Positions 9,243-21,242 of a stretch of DNA of 64,000 nt are shown piece by piece (the first letter of the stretch is position 1; the number at the start of each line of letters is the position of its first letter). The position numbers were made by a program, and so were the translations under genes. This stretch comes from Narthecium ossifragum (lineage: Eukaryota > Streptophyta > Magnoliopsida > Dioscoreales > Nartheciaceae). The DNA lies in contig OY986967.1 of the NCBI GenBank assembly GCA_963920575.1, forward strand, positions 11,154,061 through 11,218,060, given 5' to 3'. The notes under the pieces are model-generated. The model did not search any database, was not told the origin of the DNA, and worked only from the letters and a program-made list of their open reading frames with translations.

Positions 9243-12200
9243 ATGTCATCGAGATTGCACTGTTTGCATTTCTAAACCTTGAATGATCTTTATGATGTGT
9301 TGATGAGTGATGATAAGGACCCAGATTTCGATCTTACATTGAAGGAATTCTTTGCTTCTTGTTCTGCATCGCATAAATTGTCGGTCTCTTCTCCTACTCA
9401 TTTAGCTATGGATAACCCTGAGGACAATCTTGGACCTAATGACAATCCTAACCCACCTGAAAACCAGGGTCGTAGGGCCATGAAAGATTTTTATGTTCCA
9501 ACCTCTTTCACTTCTAACTCCTGTATTCAACCTCCAGTAATTGGAGCGGCCCATTATGAGATTAAACCACAGTTTTTACAATCATTACCGACTTTCCATG
9601 GCTTATCTCATGAGGACCCCTACAATCATATAGAGGAGTTTATTCTAATTAGTTCTACCGTGAGGGTCAATAATTTTACCGAAGACGCTTGGAGACTTAA
9701 ATTATTTCCTTTCACCCTAAAAGGTAAAGAGAAACATTGGCTCACATTTCTAGAACCTTGGTCGATCACTACTTGGCCTCAGTTACAAGCTCAATTTCTT
9801 GAGAAATTTTTCCCGATTACCAAGACGAGTGACCTTCGCCATGAAATTTCCTCCTTTAGACAAGTCGACTATGAAGCATTTCATGAGGCTTGGGATCGTT
9901 ATAGGGAACTCCTTAGGAAATGTCCCCACCACCAATTTCCTCAATGGGCCATAGTAGAGCATTTCTACAAGGGTCTTAAGGAAAAACATCAATTAACAAT
10001 AGATACTGCGTGTGGGGGAGTTTTCATTACCAACCCCCTTGACGATTCTTGGAGGCTTTTTGAGAGACTCGCTGAGAACTCTCAACACCACACCACCTCC
10101 TCTAGGAATAATCGTGGGCCTTCCACCCAATCCAATACTCGAGGAATTCTTGAATTAAACGAATCCACCCGTCTAGCTCAACAGGTTGATGCCTTGAGTA
10201 GGAAATTAGATCATGTTCTTACTCAAACAACAAATCAGGTGGATTCATCCATTCCTCCTACGCTTCCATCGTCCGGAGAAATTTGTTTCTTGTGTTCTAC
10301 TCCTGGTCACGATGTCACTGACTGCCATTTGGCATGTCATTATCCTGAGTTAGTACAGGAACACATTAATGCCGTTTATGGACAATCTTAACCAGCTTAT
10401 GATCCTTATTCAAATTCTTATAATCCTGGTTTAAGAGATCATCCAAATTTTTCGTGGAGAATACCAAGCCAACAACCAAATTCTTTTAATTATAGGCCAT
10501 CCATAGGTGCTCATACTACGAATTATCCTCCAAAATTCCAATCATCATTTCCTACCAACTCTCAAGGCCAAACTTCGTCATTTCGACCTCCATATCGGCC
10601 TGTTCAAAATCAAACATCTCAATCTTGGGGAAACAAACCGTATGTACCTCCCCAGAGTCAAGGACCTCAAAATCACTCAGCTCTTCATCCACAGCAACCA
10701 AATCGTGGTCCACACAACGATGAGTTGACCCAATTAGTTCATTCTCATTCTCAAACTCTGGCAAAGATAGAGGCCCAATAGGGTCAATTGGCTAATGCAT
10801 TGTCTAGGAGAGAAGATGGACAATTACCGAGTCAGTCTATTCCTAATCCCAAAGGCCAACATCATGTAGACTCATCGCATGAACAAGTACAAGCTGTGAC
10901 AACCCTTCATAGTGGTAAAACTTTTGCCAACTTTGAGCAACCTGAAGTAACCACAGATAATCAAGATTTACATGCATCTCATTCTCAGACATCATTGCAC
11001 AATAACTCATGTGCATCAAAGGAACCTGGTTCGTCCTCTGACACTCCACATTCAAATCATCATGACTCCATTGGAGATTTACATGCATCACCACACATGG
11101 CATCATCTCATGAAAGAGAACCAAATCCCACAACGTACATTCCTAAGGTTCCTTTTCTGAAAGCTTTAGCAGATCCTACCTCCACTCCATTCAAAAATTC
11201 AAAAATAGATGAGATGATGGAGGTGTTTAAAAAAGTGCATATTAATCTTCCTCTGCTTGATGCCATCAAACACATTCCATCTTATGCCAAATTCCTCAAG
11301 GACCTTTGCACACATAAACGACAGTCTAGGTCACATGTGTCTAAGAAGATTTTCCTGACCGAGCAAGTTAGCTCAATTCTTCGATGTGATCTTCCTCCTA
11401 AGCTCAAGGATCCTGGCACCCCCACAATCTCATGCATTATAGGAAATCACACGATTGATGGAGCACTACTGGATTTGGGTGCAAGTGTCAACCTCATGCC
11501 TTTCTCCTTATATTCTAAGTTTGGTATAGGAGAATTGAAACCTACGGCCATGACCCTACAATTAGCTGATCGATCAATTAAGACCCCAAGAGGAATCCTT
11601 GAAGACGTTTTGGTTAAGGTTGATCGGTGTGTATTCCCGGTTGACTTTGTTGTGTTAGACATGGAACCTGGAGTGCAAACTAAAAAATCGGTCCCTATAA
11701 TCCTTGGCCGACCCTTCTTGGCTACAGCCAATGCTTGTATTAACTGTAGGGATGGTTTCATGACGGTCACATTTGGTAATATGGAATTACGTTTGAATAT
11801 ATTTCATGCTTCAAAGAATCATGCGTATGATGATGACTGCTTTATGGTTGATACCTTGGTTAATGAGGATGAGATAATGAGTTGTATTGATGATACATTA
11901 CCTGTGTTGTTGTTGAATGATGATACTCCGTGTGGGAGTTTTGAGAGTGGTTGTCACATGTCTATGGTGGTTGAAGACGATGTTTTTGAACATTATGTGT
12001 CACATGTGCATGAAGATGTTTTGAGTACGGATGTAGTGTTTCCGGTTGGAAACAATGAAAGAAATGATTTGGATGGTTTTGGGTCGGTTTTCAAGTCTGA
12101 AAATGACAACGTTTTAAAGGATTTTAACGATCTTGATGTCATTACTGATGTGTGCGGTAGTTCCTGGAAAAAGCCTCTCCTTGAGCCTTTACCTCCTACT

Positions 12201-15143
12201 TCCTCAATTCCGGCTATACCTTCTTTGATCACACCACCATCTTTGGAGCTGAAAACGTTGCCATCCAATTTAAAATATGCCTTCCTTGGACCTGAATCTA
12301 CCCTTCCAGTAATTATCTCCTCTGCATTAACCACTGATCAAGAGCATCAACTACTCGATGTCCTTAAACTGCATAAAGGAGCTATAGGGTGGTCCATTGG
12401 TGATCTTAACGGCATTGATCCTTCGATTTGCATGCATCGCATACTCTTAGAGGATGAAACTAAATGTGTCCGGGAGATGCAACGCCGGCTCAACCCCCTT
12501 ATGAAAGATGTTGTAATGAAGGAAGTAATTAAACTTTTAGATGCAGGGATCATTTATCCGATCTCAGACTCTAAATGGATTAGTCCTACTCAGGTCGTTT
12601 CTAAAAAATCTGGTATCACAGTGGTTAAAAATGACAAAGGGGAGGATATCCCAACTAGACAGACCACAGGGTGGAGAGTTTGTATCGATTATAGGCGTCT
12701 TAACGCTTTAACTCGAAAAGATCATTTTCCATTGCCCTTCATTGACCAGATTTTAGAACGATTATCAGGCCAAGCCTATTATTGTTTCCTTGACGGCTAC
12801 TCTGGGTATAATCAAGTCGCCATCGATCCTAATGATCAGGAGAAGACAACCTTTACATGTCCGTATGGAACATTCGCTTATCGTCGCATGCCTTTTGGCC
12901 TTTGCAATGCTCCAGCGACATTTCAACGTTGCATGCTTGCTATTTTCGGGGATATGATTGAACAGTTTCTAGAGATATTTATGGATGACTTCTCTGTGTT
13001 TGGCCAATCTTTTAACTCATGCCTTGCAAACCTATCCAAAGTCCTTGCTAGGTGTGAGAAAACTAATCTGGTGTTGAGTTGGGAAAAGAGCCATTTTATG
13101 GTTACATAAGGTATCGTTCTCGGCCATGTCATTTCAAGTCGGGGGATTGAGGTAGATAAAGCTAAGTTGGAGCTTATTTCAAAACTTCCGCCTCCTTCTT
13201 CGGTGCGTCAAATTCGGTCATTCCTGGGCCACGCATGGTTCCATTGGAGGTTTATTAAGGATTTCAGTAAAATCTCCCGACCGTTATGTGCTCTATTGGT
13301 TAAAGATGTTCCATTTGTGTTCGATCAATCTTGTCTTCATGCTTTTCATGTCCTGCGTGATTCACTCTCTTCAGCACCGATTGTCCATTGTCCTGATTAT
13401 AATCATCCCTTCGAAATCATGTGTGACGCATCCGATCACGCAATAAGTGCTGTGTTGGGACAAACTATTGATAAACTACCTCGTGTCATCTACTATGCTA
13501 GTAAGACGTTGAATGAAGCTCAGGTGAATTACACGACCACTGAGAAAGAGTTACTGGCTGTGATTTTTTCCTTAAAAAAGTTTCGGTCAAATCTTCTTGA
13601 ATCCAAAGTCATAATTTTTACCGATCATTCAGCCCTTAGGTATCTTGTTTCCAAGAAAGAGCTTAAACCTCGATTAATTCGTTGGATTTTGCTTCTCCAA
13701 GAGTTCGATCTGGAATTACGAGATAAAAAGGGAGCTTTAAACGTGGTAGCCGATCACCTGTCGCGTCTTCCTGTCAATGTAATTAATGATTCATCCCCGA
13801 TCGATGATACCTTCCCTGATGAATATTTATTGGCTGTTGATCAAGCACCAAAACCGTGGTTTGCACACATCGTAAATTATCTTGTTTCTGGATTTACTCC
13901 TGCTGATTGGAATAAACTAGATCGAGATAAATTCTTTTCGAAAGTTAAATCCTATGTGTGGAATGATCCCATCCTTTTTAAACACTATCCGGATCAGATT
14001 ATGAGATGTTGTGTACCCGAATCTGAAATAATCTCCATTCTTACTTCATGCCAGTCTCATGCATGTGGAGGACACTTTTCAAGCCGTCGAACCGCAGCCA
14101 AGATTTTTCAATCTGGTTTTTATTGGCCCTCGATTTTTCGTGATGCTCACAGTTTTTCAAAAGCGTGTGTGTGGTGTCAACAGTTAGGGAGTATTTCGCA
14201 TCGAAATGAAATGCCTCAAAATCCGATTATTGAATGTGAAGTATTTGATGTTTGGGGTATTGATTTTATGGGCCCGTTTCCTCCTTCAAATGGCTACATC
14301 TACATTTTATTAGCCGTTGATTACGTTTCGAAGTGGATTGTAGCCATAGCGACTAAGACCAATGATCACCGAGTTGTTGTTAAATTTCTTCATTCTAACA
14401 TTTTCTCTCGGTTTGGTCATCCTTGAGCTATTATAAGTGATGGCGGATCACACTTTATGAATCGATATTTCCGTCACACTCTCGATAAGTATAATATTTC
14501 CCATAAGGTTGCCATACCATATCACCCTCAGACCAGTGGGCAGGTAGACGTGTCTAATAGGGAGATCAAACGCATCCTGGAGAAAGTCGTGCGGTTGGAT
14601 AAAAAGGACTGGTCTATGCGCTTGAATGAAGCACTCTGGGCATATAGAACGGCATTTAAAACACCCATAGGGATGTCCCCATATCGGATGGTCTACGGTA
14701 AGCATTGTCGCTTACCAGTGAATCTCATGGATAGAGTGTGGTTAACTATTAAAAAGGTTAATTGGTTACCTACGGGTCAGAGCGCTCGCCTGCTCCAACT
14801 CAATGAGTTGGAGGAAATACATAATGACGCCTATGATAATGCTCTTATCTATAAAGCTCGAATTAAGGCATACCATGATCGGTTCATTCATCAAAGAACT
14901 TTTAATGTGGGAGATAGGGTGTGGGTATTTAACGCTAGATTACGGTTTTTCCCAGGGAAATTGAAATCTAGATGGATTGGTCCATTCGAAGTTACTCAAG
15001 TTTTTCCTCATGGGGCTGTTGAACTCCGCAATCCTAACTCTGATTCCACCTTCAAAGTGAATGGCCAAAGGTTAAAAAGATACATAGAAAATCCGCTGAC
15101 CTTAGAAGCCACACAAAGGTTGCATGAACCACTTTCTGAGTAG
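9243..15143 (+). pseudogene. gag-pol of element C, five in-frame stops
   Basis: One continuous frame, no frameshift, from ATG 9243. Stops: TAA 9273, TAA 10389, TAG about 10,780, TAA 13,107, TGA 14,424 (CGA to TGA, a methyl-CpG type change). Domains: Retrotrans_gag about 9540-10,080; zinc knuckle CFLCSTPGHDVTDC about 10,284-10,325; protease ALLDLGASVN about 11,463, with Leu in place of the usual Ser/Thr after the catalytic Asp; RT about 12,480-13,090 with FMDD near 12,980; RNase H about 13,405-13,780 ([16 protein letters not shown]); integrase HHCC finger about 14,055-14,190 and catalytic core with Asp at 14,262 and 14,439. The third catalytic residue, 36 positions after the second Asp, is Asp (GAC 14,547-14,549) rather than Glu. 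Domain order RT-RNaseH-IN is Ty3/gypsy; sequence style is Athila. Confidence 0.93.
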
Positions 15144-16699
15144 TTGCGCTTTCATGGCGTCGAGCTCGAGACGTTAAACCAAGCGCTTGATGGGAGGCAA
15201 CCCATCCGTTTTGTGTGTGTTCTTTTGTTTTGGTTTCTTTCACGTTTTCATTGCATGCTTGCGTATTTTCTGCTTAGTGCTTCGTTGATTTTGGTTGCCT
15301 GATAATTCTGTCATCGATGTCTGTGACTGATCGTGTTAATGGTGAGCTTTGGGATGCCCGTGCTTGATTTCTTTTGGCCTGAAGAGGTCCACATTTTCAT
15401 AGGGTTCGCAGCAGTTTAATTTTCAGATTTCTTTTGGATTTTTTCGCATTTCGGTCCGACCGATCGATCTAGCCAAATAAGTCCGATCGATCCTTCTTTG
15501 CGTCAAGCATTATTTTCTTCGTTTAAGAGTTGGATCGATCCATTCCATGGTGGCCGATCGATCCAAGCTGTGTCTTTATGATTGACTAAACATGGTGTTT
15601 TTGCCTCGCAAGCACCCGATCGATCAGTTTTTCGCTCCGTCTTGGCTTTACTCCTGGCTATAGCAGGATCGATCGGGTTTTGAGAGCGGGATCGGTCCGT
15701 CTTGTGCATTTTATCGTGACAGAGCGTAATGTTTTTGGCACTACAACGTTCGATCGATCCCTCTTTCGCTCCGACAATGTGAGATACTAGTTGAGCGGGT
15801 TCGATCGATCCGTCATAGCGGGTCCAATCGATCCGAGGGGGTATGCCATGGTGACAGAGCGTGGTGTTTTTGGCCCTACAACGTTCGATCGATCCTTCTA
15901 TCGATCGCTCTCTTTGAGTGTGGTTGAGTAGGTTCGATCGATCCTTCTCACCAAGATGGATCGATCGGACACCTTTACTCGCTTTGTTCCAATCGGAGTA
16001 CGCCTGATGCGACCACGTGGCGATGGATCAATCTACCTATTATAGGCCGATCGATCCAGCTCAAACTTTTTGAATACTTACATCTTGCGCGCCGCGGCCG
16101 TCGTCGTCCCCAACTCGGACTCGATTCCGAGTCTATCCATACCTCTTCGCAGCCTTTTTATTCTCATCCTCACTTCATCTTTGAGTCCTACCGAGTGCCC
16201 TAGTTCAATTTTTGTTGTTCCGCGGCCGCCGTAGTGCAGCGCATCTTCGGCGCCCGGCTTGGGAGTTCCACCTTCGTCCCTGCTTCCGGCGTGTTCCTCC
16301 AGGCGATTGAACCTTTCCGGTAAGAGTCCCACGCGTCATCTTCATATCTACGCTGCATGTGTTCGTCTCTTGTGTGTATGTTTACGGTGGAACCCGTGCT
16401 TTTTGCCATGGTTTCCAACCAATGGCGCCGGCAACCATTGCCGGCGTCCTCCGCAGTCCTCTCACAGGTTCCGTGTTTGTCTAACCCGCTGTTATGCATG
16501 ATTATCCTTCCCTTCTTCCTTCAACCGTTAACCATCGTTTTCTTGAATCTTTTCCCATCCTCTGTTCTACTCTGTGTAGTTCTTCCATCATTCCAGGCTG
16601 GATCGATCGGCCACTGCTAGTCCGAGCGATCCAGCCCTCTCCAGTCATTCGGCTTCTGTCTTTCTCTTACCAATTATCTCGGATGCAGGGTTACTCTTA
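15144..16699 (+). other. Spacer after pol with GATCGATC array
   Basis: No credible ORF. From about 15,458 to 16,058 it holds more than a dozen GATCGATC sites, some overlapping as CGATCGATC, with spacing less regular than in the LTR. One more site lies at about 16,602, 100 bp before the acidic ORF. I found no convincing TATA box between the array and that ORF. Confidence 0.7.
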
Positions 16700-17278
16700 A
16701 TGTCTACTTCCAGCCATGAGTCGTCGGAGCCCGAGTTTGAGCCAGGTTCTCCGGTATCTCAAGCTTCAATATTTTCATCTGATGATGACCTTGTCGACTC
16801 AGCCGATTCGAGCCGGCCACCGTCGCCACCGGTAGTCTACTGTTACCATCCTCGGGATGTCCCCATCCCTATTTATCCTGCCGGTTCGGTTATCGACCAT
16901 CCTGTCGGTGTTGAGTTTTTTGGGCCGTTCCCGGATCCTGATCTCTTTGCCTGTCTTGTTTATGCTATTCAGCACGACCCTGGTCTCGAGGATCCGTGGG
17001 TCGCTTTCCGATTGCCCGACGGGTCCTCCGTCGTGGTGCCTCCACGATCTCTGATTGATCCTGGGCTTCTATCGCCAGCACTTTCGCCCCCAGGATCCCC
17101 GTATGCCTCGGATGATCCTGATCGTCCACTGTTCCGACAGTCAAGCGAGAGTGATTCTGATGACGACGACGAGGACGAGGACGACGAGGATGATGACGAC
17201 GAGGACGAGGACAACGAGGACGAGGACAACGAGGACGAGGACAACGAGGACGAGGACGACACGGACGACAATGATTAG
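16700..17278 (+). CDS. Acidic low-complexity ORF in element C, function unknown
   Basis: 192 codons from ATG 16,700 (preceded directly by TAA) to TAG. I do not recognise a family. The first 60 residues are Ser-, Glu- and Pro-rich. The middle (about 60-130) is ordered-looking (HPRDVPIPIYPAG, WVAFRLPDGSSVVVPP) and ends in Pro-Ser repeats. The last 45 residues are almost only Asp and Glu with three DEDNE repeats, encoded by GACGAGGACAACGAG units. No signal peptide or membrane segment is visible. It lies between pol and the ORF3 frame. It is the only intact frame in the element, while gag-pol and ORF3 both carry stops. It could be an accessory protein, or an ORF kept open by its biased composition. 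Confidence 0.6.
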   Translation: MSTSSHESSEPEFEPGSPVSQASIFSSDDDLVDSADSSRPPSPPVVYCYHPRDVPIPIYPAGSVIDHPVGVEFFGPFPDPDLFACLVYAIQHDPGLEDPWVAFRLPDGSSVVVPPRSLIDPGLLSPALSPPGSPYASDDPDRPLFRQSSESDSDDDDEDEDDEDDDDEDEDNEDEDNEDEDNEDEDDTDDND

Positions 17279-17516
17279 ACTTTAGGACTATCGTATTTTG
17301 CTTTCTAGGACTTTTGCTTGCTACATGTCTAGGTTGAGTTTGTTAAGTGCTAGTTTTTCCTTTTTGCACTTCAGATTTTATTTTGGCATCGGTGTTTTGT
17401 TAGTTCATCAATATCAGTGGAATCCGGTTTGCTTGGATATTTCGTGTTGCATGGATACCTTGTTTGGATACTATGTTCTGCATAGTTCCACTGCTTTAGC
17501 ATGGGGGCAAGAGTTG

Positions 17517-17640
17517 GATCGATCGGGCTTATAGCGACCGATCGATCGGGCTTATAGCGACCGATCGATCGGGCTTATAGCGACCGATCGATCGGGCTTA
17601 TAGCGACCGATCGATCGGGCTTATAGCGATCGATCGATCC
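17517..17640 (+). repeat. Five tandem copies of a 23-bp GATCGATC unit
   Basis: Five nearly identical 23-bp units (starts 17,517, 17,540, 17,563, 17,586, 17,609) built on GATCGATCGGGCTTATAGC, followed by another GATCGATCC. The period equals the pair spacing in the LTR arrays. Three more sites follow up to about 17,724. Confidence 0.92.
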
Positions 17641-17744
17641 TCCTCACTTACTTTGTGTGTCGTGGTGCTTGGGCTGATTGACGCTTGGACTTCGATCGAT
17701 CCAACGCCAAGGGCTGGATCGATCGAAGTCGCGAGGCTTGGGGT

Positions 17745-17750
17745 TATAAG
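17745..17750 (+). promoter_or_regulatory. Possible internal TATA box before ORF3
   Basis: TATAAG in the context GGGGTTATAAGGGG, 21 bp after the last GATCGATC of the array and 289 bp before the ORF3 ATG. The LTR of the same element also uses TATAAG downstream of an array. Function is inferred only. Confidence 0.4.
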
Positions 17751-18038
17751 GGGAGTCCGAGCGATCCTAGGGCTTATTCCCTTTGATCGCTCCCCCTTTT
17801 CTTCCTCTCCTTTCCACTTGGCTTCCGCCGATCCTCGTTCCTCCTCCCGGCGGGTCGTCGGACTCACCTTCGGCAAGACCCCCTCACCACCATCCTCCAC
17901 CGATCCAAATTCCCTTCCTCCGGCATTTCCCCCACTCACGGCCCCGTCGTTCTTCCAAACCCATTCCACCATCTCAACCCGAGGGTCCTTGCGCTCCGTT
18001 GATCGTCGCCGGCGCCGTCCTTTGTCTTCATCCCTACC

Positions 18039-19448
18039 ATGGTACGCGCGAAGAACGTCACCAAGAAGGGTGTCGGTGGCAAAGGGAAAGCGGCCGCCGC
18101 TTCTTCTTCCACCCCTCCTACACGGTGACTGCCATTGACTACGGCTCTGGCGTTGTCATCTCCATCTACATCCGCCTCTTCACCGGTTTCTTCCTCTTCC
18201 CCACCTCCGCCACGACCAATCCGAGCCTCGAGAGCTCCACCATCCTCTTCGACGACAGTCACTCCGTCGTCCGGCAAGCGGAAGGCAGCGGCTGTAGCTT
18301 CCTCCTCCCAACGAATTCAGCGGCCAACCAAGCGCAAGAAGTCACACCCGTTGACTGCTCCGGCCGATGTACGTGGCCTCCATCCTCGCTAGCAGCGCGA
18401 GCTCAACCTTGAGTACGCCTTCGACGTCGAGTTTTTCCGTACGGTCGAGCACGCCAAAGACTCCATTGCGACCCTTGAGCGTCGGGGTCTCCTACCTGTG
18501 TGCACGCCCAGCTCCACTGTCTATCCGCGGCTGGTGTGCATGTTTTCTCAGAACATGCAACCTATTCCTTTTGGGGACGCGCGCGACAAGGATACATCCC
18601 ACCGGTACGCGTCCCGGGGGTTCACTTCCATGATCGACGGTGTAGACGTAACTTTGAATCTCCGGGCGGTCTGCGATGCCTTGTCCATTCCGAAACGCTG
18701 CCGCGACCTCCACCGAGCGACGCCTGACGAGTATTATGCCCAGGAGTTCGACGCTTCCATGTTTCTTCGTCCGGACCGTTATCCGACCGACACCTTTTCT
18801 CGCGCTGAGCTGCCGCCGCACATGTGGCTGGTTGACGATGTCCTGCGACGGAACGTCTTCCAGATGGGGCATGCTCAGTATCGGACCGGCGATTGGCTCC
18901 GCATGTTGTGGCTGTTGGCCAAGGACTGGGCGATGAGTATCCCGCAGATGATCTTGGAGGACATCGATCAGTTCTATCGGATGACGGTGCTGGATATGCG
19001 GCCGAGCTGTGACGATGCCGCCTGCCCACATCCTCGGCTTATCTCCACGGTTCTACATCGCCAGGAGCGCGTTCCAGAGGGGGAGCAGACCGTGTCGATG
19101 GATGCACTTCTGGCGGCACGGTTTCGTTCCGCCACCTGGAGCAAGGTCCTCGGCCACATGCGGAGGGCTGGTGTGTTGCTCAGTCAGCCGCGTCCCAGCC
19201 GATCCCACCATGCACCGGAGTACGGGCCAGTCGACCATCCTACGCTGGGAGAGATATACAGAGAGTTCCACGGTGAGCTGGCACGTTTACACCAGCGCTT
19301 GGACGCTGTCGACGCGAGAGATGCGGCCTTCCGAGCAGACTTTTCATACATTCGGGAGCGTCTCGACGATCTTCACCCTCCTGAGCCAGTGCTTGCTATC
19401 GTACCTTATCGGCCGCCAACTTTCCCTGAGGCACCACACAGGCCTTGA
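18039..19448 (+). pseudogene. Athila ORF3/env-like frame, two stops
   Basis: A 470-codon frame from ATG 18,039 to 19,448, broken by TGA at 18,126-18,128 (probably CGA) and TAG at 18,390-18,392. The first third is Ser/Pro-rich with a basic stretch (RPTKRKKSHP) that could act in nuclear import. The rest resembles the 'putative plant transposon protein' domain of Athila third ORFs: FDVEFFRTVEHAKDSIA just before 18,498, then MIDGVDVTLNLRAVCDAL, WLVDDVLRRNVF and a C-terminal coiled-coil-like segment (HGELARLHQRLDAVDARDAA). I see no convincing transmembrane helix or furin-type site, so 'envelope' is only a positional label. It lies about 760 bp after the acidic ORF. Confidence 0.75.
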
Positions 19449-21242
19449 GGCTCGTGCGTAGACGCTTGCTTAGATTACCTGTATATCTTTTAGGTTTCTT
19501 GCGTCTATGGCCGTGTGCTGGCCAGTTTTCATTTGACTTTTGTGGTGGATGGCCTCACTTTTGTACAAGCTTGACATCATATATACATAGCTTTTTGGCT
19601 CTGGGGGGGTGTGTATCCTGAGTGTGCGGGACGCTGATTATGCTGGTCTATGTCTGTGGTTGAATGTGGTTGATTTGTGTGTTCTGCAGGTGCAACTCGG
19701 GATAGTAGTTTTTCTATTTCTGTCATTGTGATGAATGTTTGTACAGCCCTTGGGCTTATTGCATAAATAGAGGAAATGCTGCCAAATTTTTCTCCAATTT
19801 TTATGCTTATTCTTCACTTTCCATAAATACAATCATGGGGTATTTCTTCTCTGATGTTACAGGGCATATATGCTATGGACTGCACAGCAGGTTGACATCA
19901 CGACATTACTTGGTTTTCACGACTAACCTTGATTCGCAAATCTGTTTTTATTTTTATCACCAAGGTTACCTTTTCTTACGAAGCCTCTACAGGTTATCTC
20001 TACCCTATATTCTTTGATTTATTTTTATGACTTAGTGTAATTGGGGACAATTACGTTTAAGTTGGGGGGTAGAATTCTAGGAATTCATGTTTATTTATTT
20101 CATGATAATCAACTATTATACGTCCCTGAGATCATGTCAGAAGAATGAAATGAAGAGACTTATTGATGAAAATACTTGATTTAGAAATTTATCTTATGAA
20201 TTGTTCAGAAATTTTTATGTCATGTAAAATTCAGTAAATTTAACTATGCATGGCATGAGTTCTGTACTTTAACACTTTTACCATGGTTTAGGGATGGCTT
20301 GACAGATCTTACTGCACTTGAGCACGTTTACATGTGGATGAGTTGAAATTAGATTCTGAACCTGATACTAGGATAGATTTATGATTTTAGACTTGACACA
20401 GAAATTACATGGACACATGCAATTATCTGAGTATAAAAAAAGAAACAAGAAAAAGAAGAAGGGATTTTCAACTTAGTAACCGGGCAGTGTGCCTAGCCAG
20501 TATGGTGTTCGCGTAAAACGGTTGAATTTCCTTTAATAAAAAAAAATTGAAATGACTAGTTATGATTTGTAGCCTTCATGGTTTGAGCATTAGAGTCTGA
20601 AGAGTGTTCTACACTTAGTGCCCTAAAATCGTCTGGTTTGGGAGTCACTGGCTTGAACCTCGTTACATGGACCATGAAGAAAGCTTAAGAAATCATAACA
20701 TTGCACATGTCATTGGAAAAAAAAAAAAAACATAGATATTGCTATGTGAGAAGTGGAAGATATGTGCTTGGATAGGATTGTGATCTTGAATAGTTGAAGT
20801 GTTTAGATATAATTGATGCTCTGAAGCATGTGTAAACCCAAATTCACACACAAGAGAGTCAAAGTTATTTTTGAACCATGATTAAATATGTTGAAGTGCT
20901 GGAAGTGTGCTATGAATTGTTCTCATTTACTTTATGTTTATCTGACTATGAATTAAAGAATATATTCATGGATATTTGTTCTGTTTGATGCATTGGAATT
21001 AATGAGGATCTTAATGGAGTTCTGATGACATGTTTAAAGGGGATGTATAGATGTTTGTGGGTATCATCGCTGGAAATCCTCAGGAGACTATAACTCCTCC
21101 ACTGGGGTCACCCAGGGGTTTAAAGGCTTGTTGCACATGCTAAGTGCAATCGTGAGACCTACGAATGTGGCTAGTTAGATTTACTGCTTTACTTTTAATT
21201 TTTGCTTTGCTCGAGTACTAGCAAAGATCAAGTTGGGGGGTG
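19449..21242 (+). other. 3' non-coding region of element C with two polypurine tracts
   Basis: About 1.8 kb, AT-rich, no ORF that I trust. The polypurine tract AAGTTGGGGGGT lies at 21,230-21,241, immediately before the 3' LTR. An identical 12-mer sits at 20,059-20,070, and a G-run (CTGGGGGGGTGTG) occurs near 19,602. The second tract could prime a second plus-strand start. Confidence 0.75.

Noticed and set aside
17055..17285. A Thr/Arg-rich frame overlapping the acidic ORF, and an antisense Ser-rich frame
   Set aside because: Both are shadows of the GACGAGGACAACGAG repeats; the acidic frame has a plain ATG and a better-ordered N-terminal half.
18039..19448. ORF3 as a true viral envelope glycoprotein
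   Set aside because: I see no signal peptide, cleavage site or membrane anchor; the env label is positional only.
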